Shown in pieces: positions 16,409-25,577 of a stretch of 60,364 bases of DNA (positions are counted from its first letter, which is position 1; the number at the start of each line of letters is the position of its first letter). A program made the translations under genes and the position numbers. The stretch is taken from assembly GCA_023150295.1 (NCBI GenBank), contig JAKLLE010000014.1:1-60364 (forward strand). The letters run 5' to 3'. Under the pieces are notes generated by a model, which was given only the letters and a program-made list of their open reading frames with translations, made no database searches and was not told the DNA's origin. The stretch is from Giesbergeria sp. Lineage in GTDB: Bacteria; Pseudomonadota; Gammaproteobacteria; Burkholderiales; Burkholderiaceae_C.

Positions 16409-18004
16409 TTAGTGCGTGTGTTCGGCGGAGCCCTTGCCGAGTTCGGACTTCACGACAAAGCTGCCGGAAGCCGCGTAGGGCATGCCCGCTTTGAGGCCCT
16501 GGAGAACCTCGATCCGCTTGCCATCGCTCCGCCCCAGTCGGACTGGCTGCGCGATGAATCCGCCGTTGACCCTGAGGAAGACCACGGGCTTATCTCCAAC
16601 GCTCTGAACTGCATCGGCTGAAATCGTCACAGGCACGGAGGCCTCGTCGGACACAACCTCCACGTTCACGAACAGACCCGGACGCCACGCTCCCTTGGGG
16701 TTGTCCAAGACCACACGGGCTTTGGCGGTTCGCGTCTGTTCTCCGATGAGTGCGCCAACGAAGGCCACGGTACCGGTGGCGGAAGCATCAAATGCGGTGG
16801 CCTTGATGGTGACTTTTTCGCCCAAGCGCACTTGGGGTAGGTCCTTGGCAGGAACATTGATCTCGGCCCACACCTTGGACAGGTCTGAGATGGTGAAGAC
16901 CGCAGCGTCTTCCTTGACGGCTTCACCGAGGCTGATGTGCTTTTCGATGACCACACCATCAAAGGGTGCGCGCAGCTCTAGCCGATTGAGCCGGGACGCG
17001 GACGATCCCGACAAGCCGAGTGCGCTCAGTTTCTGCTGGGCATTGGTGACTGCGACTTCCGCTTCGCTCAGGGCTTGCTTGGCCTGGAGATAGTCCTGCT
17101 CTGCAGATACCTTTTGTTCCCAGAGCTTCCTTTCCCGTTCATAGGTGGTCTTAGCCAGCGTCAAGCGCTTTTGCGCGGTGTGCATATCGCTGCGCTGCTC
17201 GGAGGCGATGGGACTGGCAATCGTGGCTAGAATCTGTCCCTTTTTGACGACCTGACCTAGGTTTGCGCCGACGCTCTCCACGACCCCACCCAAGCGCGGC
17301 ACCACGTGGGAGGTGCGGTCGTCATTGAGTCGGATTTCGCCTGGTAACAGAAGTGCCGTGTTGATGCTGGCTGGAGACGCAGTATCCACGCTGATCGAAG
17401 CAGCTTTGATCTGAGCATCCGTCAGCTCTACCTTGCCTTCTTCCTTGCTCATGACGAACATGAAGGGCTCGGTGGCCGTTTGCGCGATGATCTCAATTTG
17501 GAAAGAGTGAGGTTCGGCGACAACCTCACGGCTCACCCAGCTTTCCTTCTCTGGGGTGAAGGTGAGTTTCTGCTTCTCGTCCGTCGGACGTGTAATGGTT
17601 GCGGTCACCGTGGCGGCACTCATGGATAGCGGTTTATTCTTGTCAGACAGCCACACACGCAGCCGAGGCTCGCCCCCGTCTTCTACAAGCAAGGCCTCCA
17701 GGCTGAAATCACCTTCTTTGAAAAGACTTCCGCCATGAGCGCCCTTGGCCTCGGTTTGCTCGTGGTGCTCGCCATCCGCATGGTCTTTGTTGTGGTCGTG
17801 ACCGTCGCCTCCGCCTTTTCCGTGATGCTCACCGTCGCCATGGGCCTTTGCCTCGGTGTGTGCTCCGTGGCCATGGCCATCATCGCCCGCACTCTTGGGC
17901 TTGCCACCTTGCAGGATGAATGCTCCCGCACCAACACCCATGGCGATGATGACGGCAATGGCGAGGAGATGCTTTTTACTGATAGTGTTTTTGCTGTTGC
18001 TCAT
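16409..18004 (-). CDS. czcB: CzcB-like periplasmic adaptor with His-rich N-terminus
   Basis: A 531-residue membrane-fusion protein linking the RND pump to the outer-membrane channel. After an N-terminal membrane anchor (LLAIAVIIAMGVGAGAFIL), residues about 38-90 form a Gly/Asp/His-rich stretch with some 20 His, a probable metal-binding module. Then come a beta-rich metal domain, the barrel-sandwich halves, and a coiled-coil hairpin around SEQRSDMHTAQKRLTLAKTT and ALSEAEVAVTNAQQKL. GGAGAAA precedes the ATG. It is 26 nt after czcC. The His repeats are longer than in many relatives and AT/GC-skewed, but there is no frameshift. Confidence 0.93.
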   Translation of the reverse strand: MSNSKNTISKKHLLAIAVIIAMGVGAGAFILQGGKPKSAGDDGHGHGAHTEAKAHGDGEHHGKGGGDGHDHNKDHADGEHHEQTEAKGAHGGSLFKEGDFSLEALLVEDGGEPRLRVWLSDKNKPLSMSAATVTATITRPTDEKQKLTFTPEKESWVSREVVAEPHSFQIEIIAQTATEPFMFVMSKEEGKVELTDAQIKAASISVDTASPASINTALLLPGEIRLNDDRTSHVVPRLGGVVESVGANLGQVVKKGQILATIASPIASEQRSDMHTAQKRLTLAKTTYERERKLWEQKVSAEQDYLQAKQALSEAEVAVTNAQQKLSALGLSGSSASRLNRLELRAPFDGVVIEKHISLGEAVKEDAAVFTISDLSKVWAEINVPAKDLPQVRLGEKVTIKATAFDASATGTVAFVGALIGEQTRTAKARVVLDNPKGAWRPGLFVNVEVVSDEASVPVTISADAVQSVGDKPVVFLRVNGGFIAQPVRLGRSDGKRIEVLQGLKAGMPYAASGSFVVKSELGKGSAEHTH

Positions 18005-18030
18005 GATGTTTCTCCGTGCTGGGTCACGCT

Positions 18031-19371
18031 CTAATCGGAAGAGATGGGGCCGCCGAGAAGGCGCTCCATCTCAGCTCCCGCACGGAAGGCCTCGGCGATG
18101 GCTTTGAGATACTGGGATTTGGCGGAGAAGTAGGTGCGCTGGGCATCCAACACCTCCAGAAAGTTGAACTTCCCGTTCTCGAAGCCGATGGAAGCTGCGT
18201 CATAGGCCGACTTGGCGCCTGGAAGCACCTCTTGCTCCAGCGACTGGATCTCGGCTGCGATGGAGACAAATCGCTCCTGGGTCTGCGCTACTTCGCTGTG
18301 AAGACGGACTGTGGCGGCCTGCAGATCTTCACGGGCCTTGTCCTCCAGCTTCAAAGCTTCGAGCAAATTGCCCTGGTTTCGATCAAATACAGGGAGCGGT
18401 ATCGACAGTCCGATGAGGGCAACATTGCGCTGTGTCTCGCTAGCGCGCTTCACGCCAAAGCTCACTGTGACATCCGGCACTCTTTTGCTTTGCTCCACCT
18501 CGGTCAAAGCGCGTCGGCGATCCACTTCCAAGCGGGCCCGCGCAATGGAAGGGGACGAAGAGACCAGCGATTGCAAATCTGCCCGACTGGGAAGCACCGG
18601 GAGAACGTCTGCTTTGCGATCCAGTGAAGGGGATGCCATCTCGGTCTTTCCGAGCAAAGCCGACAAACGGGTCATGGCGTTGCGTTCCTCGCTCATGACC
18701 TGTGCCAGTTCGACCCTCACGCTCGCTTCAGCCACCTTGGCCTTGGTTTCCTCGACGGGGGGCACTTTGCCTGCCGCGACCCGCTTGCCAACGGTATCTG
18801 TGGATGACCGGGCAAGCGCAACGCTGTCCTTAGCAAGGTTCAGCCGTTCCTGTGCCGTCAGTGCGTCAAAGTAGGCAGCGATGACATTGGCTCGTACCGT
18901 GGCCTTCAGCTCGGCGAGTTCCGCCTGCGCTTGTTCGCGGGCTTTCTCTGCGGCTTTGGTTCGTGCAGCCCGCTTATCACCCAGTTCGATGGGCAGGTTA
19001 ATCTGCCAGCTCTGCGTGCGTGTCTGAGAGCGAGTGTCTTCCAACGAATAAGCCAATTCGGGGTTGGGGCGTGCCCGCCCCTGCAGTACCTGTCCTTCAG
19101 TCGCCTCGTACTGCCTCATGGCTGCTGCCACCTCGGGGTTACCCTCCAAGGCCAAGGCAATGGCCTTGGACAACGATAGTGATGCCGAAGGCGCTATGGC
19201 AGCGTTTTGTGGCGAGACTGTCTGGCCGGTACCGGGCATATGTACTGTGGCCTGAGCAAATACCCCACTGCATGCGGTCAGCAGCACGAGGGCCGCACAG
19301 GCCGCACGGCCTGTTTTCTCTGGGCCGCGCCAAGCGCCCGGCCTTGTTTGATCGTAGATACCCTTGAACAT
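18031..19371 (-). CDS. czcC: CzcC-like outer-membrane efflux channel
   Basis: 446 residues from ATG 19371 (MFKGIYDQ), chosen because GGAG lies just upstream; a TTG seven codons earlier is an alternative. The signal sequence AACAALVLLTACSGVFAQA includes LTAC, so it may be a lipoprotein. Two TolC/OEP repeats follow, each with the helical motif (ALEGNPEVAAAMRQYEA, and SSPSIARARLEVDRRRAL). It forms the outer-membrane exit duct for CzcBA. It sits 130-150 nt after czcI, with a hairpin between them, and just before czcB. Confidence 0.93.
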   Translation of the reverse strand: MFKGIYDQTRPGAWRGPEKTGRAACAALVLLTACSGVFAQATVHMPGTGQTVSPQNAAIAPSASLSLSKAIALALEGNPEVAAAMRQYEATEGQVLQGRARPNPELAYSLEDTRSQTRTQSWQINLPIELGDKRAARTKAAEKAREQAQAELAELKATVRANVIAAYFDALTAQERLNLAKDSVALARSSTDTVGKRVAAGKVPPVEETKAKVAEASVRVELAQVMSEERNAMTRLSALLGKTEMASPSLDRKADVLPVLPSRADLQSLVSSSPSIARARLEVDRRRALTEVEQSKRVPDVTVSFGVKRASETQRNVALIGLSIPLPVFDRNQGNLLEALKLEDKAREDLQAATVRLHSEVAQTQERFVSIAAEIQSLEQEVLPGAKSAYDAASIGFENGKFNFLEVLDAQRTYFSAKSQYLKAIAEAFRAGAEMERLLGGPISSD

Positions 19372-19415
19372 CCAATTCTCCAGTGATTTCAAACACGAGG
19401 GAATCGGCGGGGCGG

Positions 19416-19433
19416 AGCCTGGAGGGCCAGGCT
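19416..19433. other. Hairpin between czcI and czcC
   Basis: AGCCTGG (19416-19422) and CCAGGCT (19427-19433) form a perfect 7-bp stem with a 4-base loop. There is no T-run, so it is unlikely to be a simple terminator; an RNA processing or stability element that sets czcI versus czcCBA levels is possible. Confidence 0.4.
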
Positions 19434-19522
19434 ACCGGTCAATCATTGGTGGCAAATGCAACCGAGCCTGCTTTTTGCGAGCGGGCATGACTGACTGAAG
19501 CTAGATAAGAAGCCCCCGCCGA

Positions 19523-19882
19523 TCAGGCGAGGGAGCGCCACTGAGGGCGTTCTGGCGGACTTTGTGTGATACCCGAAAGAGGCAAGGCAGACTGAATCAC
19601 CACGTTGGCGGGGGGCGTAGGGGCCTTCATGGAAACGAAAAAATGGGTCACGCCAATACCCAAGCCATGGCAAAGGCAGCAGTCCACATCAAAAGCATCT
19701 GCCGCCTGCAGACCGTGCCCATCTTTGTCAGGCAAACTGGATGCCTCATGCTTGTGCTCATGGTGCCCCACATGCTGCACTTGAGCCGAGGCGCGCTCAT
19801 GCATGCAATAGCTCGCGGCCGCAGCCCAGCTGAACTGGAACGGCAGCAGAACAAGCATCAGTACAGCCAAAAAGCGGTGCAT
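19523..19882 (-). CDS. czcI: CzcI-family small periplasmic protein
   Basis: A 119-residue protein starting MHRFLAVLMLVLLPFQFSWAAAASYCMHE, which strongly matches the CzcI family: signal peptide with QFSWAAAA, then YC.HE. It continues with HHEHKHE and a Cys pair near DVDCCLCHG, suggesting metal contact in the periplasm. In czc operons czcI is the first gene and modulates expression of czcCBA. That position is kept here, upstream of czcC on the same strand. Confidence 0.85.
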   Translation of the reverse strand: MHRFLAVLMLVLLPFQFSWAAAASYCMHERASAQVQHVGHHEHKHEASSLPDKDGHGLQAADAFDVDCCLCHGLGIGVTHFFVSMKAPTPPANVVIQSALPLSGITQSPPERPQWRSLA

Positions 19883-19956
19883 TTCGTCAGTCTAGCATGT
19901 AGGCAAAAATCTTCCGTGGGTGGCATGGCTCTAGTCACAAGCCATAAAGCACAAAC

Positions 19957-20295
19957 CTAGTTGCCTACGCCGTACAACTCCGTCATTCGCTGTTTTTCAG
20001 CGGCAGACATGGTCAAGTATTCCTGCTGAACCTGCTCGCGGGTCTTGGAGGGGCTGACTGCCTTTGAAGGAAGAACCCCACCGCGTTGGAGGATTGTCAG
20101 AGTCCCGTTTTTGCGGGCTTCGAGTACCGATCCGTTAACGTCTGCACGAGACAAGGAGTTGTTGATGTGGTCGGGATGCGTGGTCGCTCCAATCTCGCCC
20201 CCCACATCATGGAAAAAGGACGAGGCAGAAGCCACTCCAGGAGCGGCAATCACCAGCGCGATCAGTGAGAGAAGGAGGGTTTTGCGAGTGGTCAT
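19957..20295 (-). CDS. DUF4148-like periplasmic protein
   Basis: 112 residues from ATG 20295, supported by AAGGAAAA; a longer frame to 20445 has no ribosome site. The signal peptide is MTTRKTLLLSLIALVIAAPGVASA. The mature part contains SRADVNGSVLEARKNGTL and ends SAAEKQRMTELYGVGN. The [LS]R..V..E...A...G pattern is that of the DUF4148 proteins common in Burkholderiales, often near metal-efflux and porin genes, with unknown function. It is 74 nt before czcI and may lead the transcript. Confidence 0.75.
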   Translation of the reverse strand: MTTRKTLLLSLIALVIAAPGVASASSFFHDVGGEIGATTHPDHINNSLSRADVNGSVLEARKNGTLTILQRGGVLPSKAVSPSKTREQVQQEYLTMSAAEKQRMTELYGVGN

Positions 20296-20494
20296 GGTTT
20301 TCCTTAAGTTGCGGTGAGCCTTTGGCGGCCTGCCTCGGCTATGCCTTGCGACATGGAATGAACTGTAAAAAGCAGCCCGCGACATTGCACCAACAGCCAA
20401 ATGACAAATTCGTAATTTGCTGCGTATCCCGGTCCACTTGAACACTCCGTCTGGCTACGCGAGCAGCTTGACTGTTGATCATGAATGGCAGTGA

Positions 20495-20599
20495 TTCACC
20501 CGGTTGCCGGCACAGCTGCTGGACCGGGCCGGGCTGTGGATCTATGGGCACACGCATTCATCGCACCACTACCGGGTCGAGCACTGCCGTGTGGTCTGC
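20495..20599 (+). pseudogene. Metallophosphoesterase C-terminal fragment
   Basis: One frame reads RLPAQLLDRAGLWIYGHTHSS, then YRVEHCRVVC. The GHTH motif followed by YRV...RVVCN is the C-terminal metal-binding end of calcineurin-like phosphoesterases. It has an in-frame stop at 20492-20494 upstream and loses homology after CRVVC, where NPRGY is expected. It is a dead scrap with no function. Confidence 0.45.
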
Positions 20600-20675
20600 T
20601 GGTGGAGCGCACGGGTGATGTGCGCTGGGTGCCGGTTGGGGATGCGCCGATGGTGGGCCACGCGAGGAGGTTTTC

Positions 20676-20879
20676 ATGCCCATGACACGCTACTACTACA
20701 CCGCGACGGTACGGGAACGCTTACACGTTGCCCCTTGTTTTGCCAACGAGCTGCTGCGCGAAGGCGCGGAGTTGCTGCTGGCCGGCGATGTGGACTGTAT
20801 ATGCCCTCGCGGCGCCCCAGCGAAGGGGGGACTCCCCTGGCCAGGGAGGTGCAGGCAACTTGGCTGGCGGCGGCCATAG
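20676..20879 (+). CDS. Possible short gene or truncated start of one
   Basis: 67 residues starting MPMTRYYYTATVRERLHVAP. It has a near-ideal ribosome site, AGGAGG five bases before the ATG. The second half (PRGAPAKGGLPWPGRC) looks like low-quality coding sequence, which suggests the true gene is cut after about 40 residues. I do not recognise the family. The upstream frame VERTGDVRWVPVGDAPMVGHA overlaps its start, like two coupled plasmid genes. Confidence 0.25.
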   Translation: MPMTRYYYTATVRERLHVAPCFANELLREGAELLLAGDVDCICPRGAPAKGGLPWPGRCRQLGWRRP

Positions 20880-21017
20880 CGGTCGCAAGCCGCTGACTGA
20901 CCCTGTGTACCGCAGCGCGGTATTCAGGCAAACCGAAGCCTTGCGACTGTTCTGCCGAGCCTAACAATCGATAACCTCCAATTACCCATTGTCAAATTTC
21001 ACAAAATTCCCAAATCC

Positions 21018-21057
21018 TTGACTGTGCAAATAGTATGTAATATCATAATACGTACTA
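21018..21057 (+). promoter_or_regulatory. Promoter and palindromic operator of the KfrA-like gene
   Basis: TTGACT (21018-21023), a 17-bp spacer and TATCAT (21041-21046) form a strong promoter. A 27-bp imperfect palindrome (21031-21057; arms TAGTATGTA and TACGTACTA, 11 of 13 pairs matching around one central base) covers the -10 box. KfrA proteins repress their own gene by binding such a site, so autoregulation is likely. Confidence 0.65.
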
Positions 21058-21081
21058 CGGTATGAAATTGTAGGAGCAATG

Positions 21082-22185
21082 ATGGCAAGGGCTGGAATTT
21101 ACAAGTCAGAGGTGCTGCGTGCCCGTGATAGGCTGCTGGCCAACGGACGCTATCCGTCGATTGATGCGGTGCGAGAAGAGCTGGGCAATACCGGCTCCAA
21201 GGGCACGATCCACCGGTACCTCAAAGAGATCGAAGAAGAGGAGGGGCCGTCTACAGGCAGCCGCGTGGCAGTCAGCGAGGCGATCCAGGATTTGGTGGGG
21301 CGGTTGGCCGCCCGGATAAACGAGGAGGCTGAAGGACGCGTCACAGCCGCCCAGGCCAAGCATGCCGAACAGGTGGCCCAGCACCAACAGGCTGCTGCCG
21401 CACTGAAGGCTGAAGCGCAGTCTGCCCGGCAGCAGTTGGAGCAAACCCAGCGAACACTGTCCGGGGAAAAGGTTGCCCACGAAAAAACGGGTCAAGCACT
21501 GAGCAGCAAGACTCTGGAGTGCACGCAACTCTCACAGCAGGTGCTCGACCTCCAGGAGCGCATGGCGGCCGAAGAGCGACACCGGTTATCTCTGGAGGAA
21601 AAGCATCAGCATGCCCGTCAGGCTTTGGAGCACTTTCGTGAGTCCGCAAGGGAACAGCGCGAACAAGACCAGCGCAAACACGAGCAGCAAGTGCAATACC
21701 TGCAGGCCGAGCTACGCACCACGAACGAGACTTTGGCTGCGAAACGACAGGAGTCCATTCACACCCTTCAAGAGAACGCGCGCCTGCTGGGAGAGCTGTC
21801 TCGCGCCCAGGGAGATCTGCGCCTTGTTCAAGAGGAGGTGCGGAGCCTGCGGCAGCTTAAGGATGAGCTGGGGTTCGCTCAAATGCACGCGGAGGATTTG
21901 AGCAGGCGCATGGTGGAGCAGGATGCGGTCGTTCAACAACTGCGTAGCACGAATGAGCAGTTGCAGCGCAGTTTTGATGAACTGCTTGCCACCAAGCAGC
22001 AACTGGAATTAGCGCTGGCAACGGCCAGATCATCGGTCACAGCTCAAGAGCAGGTCGTTGCGAGCATGCTGGAGCGGCTCAGCTCAATAACTGCTGGCCC
22101 AGATCAGCCGACAGGCAACTCGGATGAAGGGGCGAAAAGGTCAACTGCGAAGAGTCAAAAAAACCCAATAACGACAATGGGTTAA
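21082..22185 (+). CDS. KfrA-like coiled-coil DNA-binding protein (TnpT-like)
   Basis: 367 residues from ATG 21082; ATG 21079 is too close to the AGGAG site. Residues 1-55 (IYKSEVLRARDRLLANGRYP, SIDAVREELG, GSKGTIHRYL) match the KfrA N-terminal DNA-binding domain. Residues about 90-335 are an almost unbroken Gln/Glu/Ala coiled coil. Tn4651 TnpT has a similar plan and helps its recombinase TnpS act on the resolution site. It is the only rightward gene of the transposon, divergent from the tyrosine recombinase but 13.6 kb away. Its TAA stop (22183-22185) lies within the right terminal repeat. A plasmid-type partition accessory is the alternative. Confidence 0.75.
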   Translation: MARAGIYKSEVLRARDRLLANGRYPSIDAVREELGNTGSKGTIHRYLKEIEEEEGPSTGSRVAVSEAIQDLVGRLAARINEEAEGRVTAAQAKHAEQVAQHQQAAAALKAEAQSARQQLEQTQRTLSGEKVAHEKTGQALSSKTLECTQLSQQVLDLQERMAAEERHRLSLEEKHQHARQALEHFRESAREQREQDQRKHEQQVQYLQAELRTTNETLAAKRQESIHTLQENARLLGELSRAQGDLRLVQEEVRSLRQLKDELGFAQMHAEDLSRRMVEQDAVVQQLRSTNEQLQRSFDELLATKQQLELALATARSSVTAQEQVVASMLERLSSITAGPDQPTGNSDEGAKRSTAKSQKNPITTMG

Positions 22186-22227
22186 GCACGTTTCTGCGGT
22201 TTTTTACATGAATCCCTGCCGACCCTC
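22181..22227 (-). repeat. Right terminal inverted repeat (47 bp)
   Basis: Reverse complement of 3084-3130, with the outer 37 bases identical and five mismatches among the inner ten. It contains the stop codon of the KfrA-like gene. Confidence 0.92.
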
Positions 22228-22232
22228 CATAC
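22228..22232. repeat. Right target-site duplication CATAC
   Basis: Five bases directly outside the right terminal repeat, equal to 3079-3083. Confidence 0.9.
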
Positions 22233-22303
22233 GTGCCGCGTGACACGCACAACGCTGCGAATGAGCGCGCATGCACCAATCGTTCGGCATCAACCAAAAG
22301 ACA

Positions 22304-22331
22304 AAGGGCTTGAAGATTTCTTCAAGCCCTT
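22304..22331 (-). terminator. Terminator after the tRNA-Val genes
   Basis: A perfect 12-bp stem (AAGGGCTTGAAG / CTTCAAGCCCTT) with a 4-base loop. Read leftward it is followed by GTCTTTTGG, a short T-run. It would end the tRNA-Val transcript just before the transposon. Confidence 0.75.
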
Positions 22332-22349
22332 GATCTACAAGACAAAAAA

Positions 22350-22424
22350 TGGTGGGTGATACATGGATCGAACATGTGACCCCTGCCGTGTGAAGGCAGT
22401 GCTCTACCGCTGAGCTAATCACCC
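22350..22424 (-). tRNA. tRNA-Val (CAC), second copy transcribed
   Basis: The reverse strand folds as a cloverleaf: acceptor GGGTGAT/ATCACCC, D-arm with AGCTCAGCGGTAGAGC, anticodon stem CTGCC/GGCAG around loop TTCACAC (anticodon CAC, reading GUG), T-arm with TTCGATC, and an encoded CCA (22350-22352). Sequence identical to the copy at 22462-22536. Confidence 0.95.
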
Positions 22425-22461
22425 AATGGCCTCGCCCCGAGGGAGCAATGCCAAGAAACGC

Positions 22462-22536
22462 TGGTGGGTGATACATGGATCGAACATGTGACCCCTGCCG
22501 TGTGAAGGCAGTGCTCTACCGCTGAGCTAATCACCC
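22462..22536 (-). tRNA. tRNA-Val (CAC), first copy transcribed
   Basis: Identical 75-base gene with encoded CCA, 37 bases upstream of the second copy and 37 bases after the dnaQ stop. A tandem duplication sharing one terminator; probably cotranscribed. Confidence 0.95.
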
Positions 22537-22573
22537 GTTGTCGTTGCGACAGCCCTCTATTATGGCACAGCTT

Positions 22574-23287
22574 TCAGGCGGTTTGCAGCTTGCGCCACAC
22601 GGTTTTGCCTTTGCTTTCTTTGTCGAGCTGGGCCAGCAGGGCTTCGTGCGCCGCCAGCTCCTGCGCATTGGCCTGCAGTATGGGCAGGTGCAGGCCACTC
22701 AGGTCGATGCTGGCTGCCCTGGGGCCGCTGCCTGTGTCGCCGGTATCGTCGGCGATGAGCAGCGCGTCCTGGCCGCGCGTGAGGCAGATGTACACATCGG
22801 CGAGCAGCTCGGCGTCGAGCAAGGCGCCGTGCAAGGTGCGAGCCGAATTGTCTACACCCAGGCGGTCGCACAGCGCGTCGAGCGAGTTGCGCTTGCCTGG
22901 GAACATTTCCTTGGCCAGGGCCAGCGTATCGACAATGCCCGCCACATGGCTGGCCAGTGGGGGCAGGCCCAGCCGCTCCAGTTCCTTGTTGAAGAACCCA
23001 ACGTCGAAGGCGGCGTTGTGGATGATGAGCTCCGCGTCGCGCATGAAGTCCAGGATCTGGTCGGTCACTTCCGCGAACTTGGGCTTGTCGCTCAGGAACT
23101 CGGTCGTCAGGCCGTGCACGCGCAGGGCGCCCTCTTCGCTCTCGCGCTCGGGGTTGATGTACAGGTGCAGGGTTCTGCCGGTGAGCTTGCGGTGCAGCAG
23201 CTCCACGCATCCGATTTCCAGGATGCGGTCGCCGTTTTCGGCCGACAGGCCCGTGGTTTCCGTGTCGAAGACAACCTGTCGCGCCAT
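22574..23287 (-). CDS. dnaQ: DNA polymerase III epsilon subunit (proofreading exonuclease)
   Basis: 237 residues, standard size. The DEDDh exonuclease motifs are clear: FDTETTGLSAENGDRILEIG (Exo I), HNAAFDVGFFNKEL (Exo II), and HGALLDAELLADVY (Exo III, with the catalytic His and Asp). The subunit removes misinserted bases within the replicative core. The C-terminal tail (ESKGKTVWRKLQTA) is the region that contacts the alpha subunit. Its ATG shares one base with the fdx stop (TGATG), so the two genes are coupled; tRNA-Val genes follow. Confidence 0.96.
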   Translation of the reverse strand: MARQVVFDTETTGLSAENGDRILEIGCVELLHRKLTGRTLHLYINPERESEEGALRVHGLTTEFLSDKPKFAEVTDQILDFMRDAELIIHNAAFDVGFFNKELERLGLPPLASHVAGIVDTLALAKEMFPGKRNSLDALCDRLGVDNSARTLHGALLDAELLADVYICLTRGQDALLIADDTGDTGSGPRAASIDLSGLHLPILQANAQELAAHEALLAQLDKESKGKTVWRKLQTA

Positions 23288-23625
23288 CAGTGGTTTTCCT
23301 TGGCGTGGTTGATGGTGTACTTGGGGATCTCGATGGTCACGTTCTGCTGCGCCAGGATGGCCTGGCAGGACAGGCGCGATTGCGGCTCCAGGCCCCAGGC
23401 GCGGTCGAGCAGGTCTTCTTCCTCTTCCTCGGCCTCATTCAGCGAGGCGTAGCCCTCGCGCACAATCACGTGGCAGGTGGTGCAGGCGCAGCTCATGTCG
23501 CAGGCGTGCTCGATGGCGATATGGTGGTCGAGCAAGGCCTCGCAGATCGAGGTTCCGGCCGGCGCGGTGATTTCAGCGCCCTGGGGGCAGTATTCGGCGT
23601 GGGGCAGGATTTTGATGACGGGCAT
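23287..23625 (-). CDS. fdx: ISC-type [2Fe-2S] ferredoxin
   Basis: 112 residues from ATG 23625 (MPVIKILPHAEYCPQG); a TTG six codons upstream is possible. The cluster motif is CDMSCACTTCHV plus the later Cys in SRLSCQAIL, giving the four ligands of an adrenodoxin-type ferredoxin. The acidic run NEAEEEEEDLLD is typical of Fdx. It supplies electrons for cluster assembly on IscU. It is the last gene of the isc operon, directly after hscA. Confidence 0.95.
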   Translation of the reverse strand: MPVIKILPHAEYCPQGAEITAPAGTSICEALLDHHIAIEHACDMSCACTTCHVIVREGYASLNEAEEEEEDLLDRAWGLEPQSRLSCQAILAQQNVTIEIPKYTINHAKENH

Positions 23626-23646
23626 GGCGCGTGGAACGGTCAAGGG

Positions 23647-25509
<1,863 letters not shown>

Positions 25510-25577
25510 GAGTGCTTGGTAATTCTGTGAAAAGCCGCTGCACTGGTCAGATGGCAGTCGGCGGATGGATGCGGGCG

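Larger units (their letters stand above)
20296..21017. other. Long region of degenerate sequence at the passenger/backbone border
   Basis: About 720 bases without a convincing intact gene. It contains a metallophosphoesterase scrap (20495-20599), a short open frame with a good ribosome site (20676-20879), and further frame-shifted pieces such as GRKPLTDPVYRSAVFRQ near 20883. I read it as debris at the junction between passenger genes and the KfrA-like backbone gene. Confidence 0.5.
3084..22227. mobile_element. Complete 19,144-bp Tn3-family metal-resistance transposon
   Basis: It is delimited by 47-bp inverted repeats (42 of 47 identical, the outer 37 perfect) and a CATAC duplication at both ends. 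It contains tnpA at the left end, a tyrosine recombinase next to it, a heavy-metal P-type ATPase, czcS/czcR, two small genes, czcA-czcB-czcC-czcI, a DUF4148 gene, degenerate sequence, and a KfrA-like gene at the right end. The long terminal repeats, tyrosine recombinase and coiled-coil partner fit the Tn4651-type branch, where TnpS and TnpT resolve cointegrates; that subgroup placement is inference. Intact ends and an open tnpA suggest recent insertion and possible activity. Confidence 0.93.

Noticed and set aside
22204-22476. Minus-strand frame through the tRNA-Val genes
   Set aside because: It runs through the structural RNA genes and the transposon end; no protein signal.
22350-22536. Direct repeats around 22350 and 22462 as CRISPR or integration att sites
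   Set aside because: They are two complete tRNA genes; no spacers and no integrase gene beside them.
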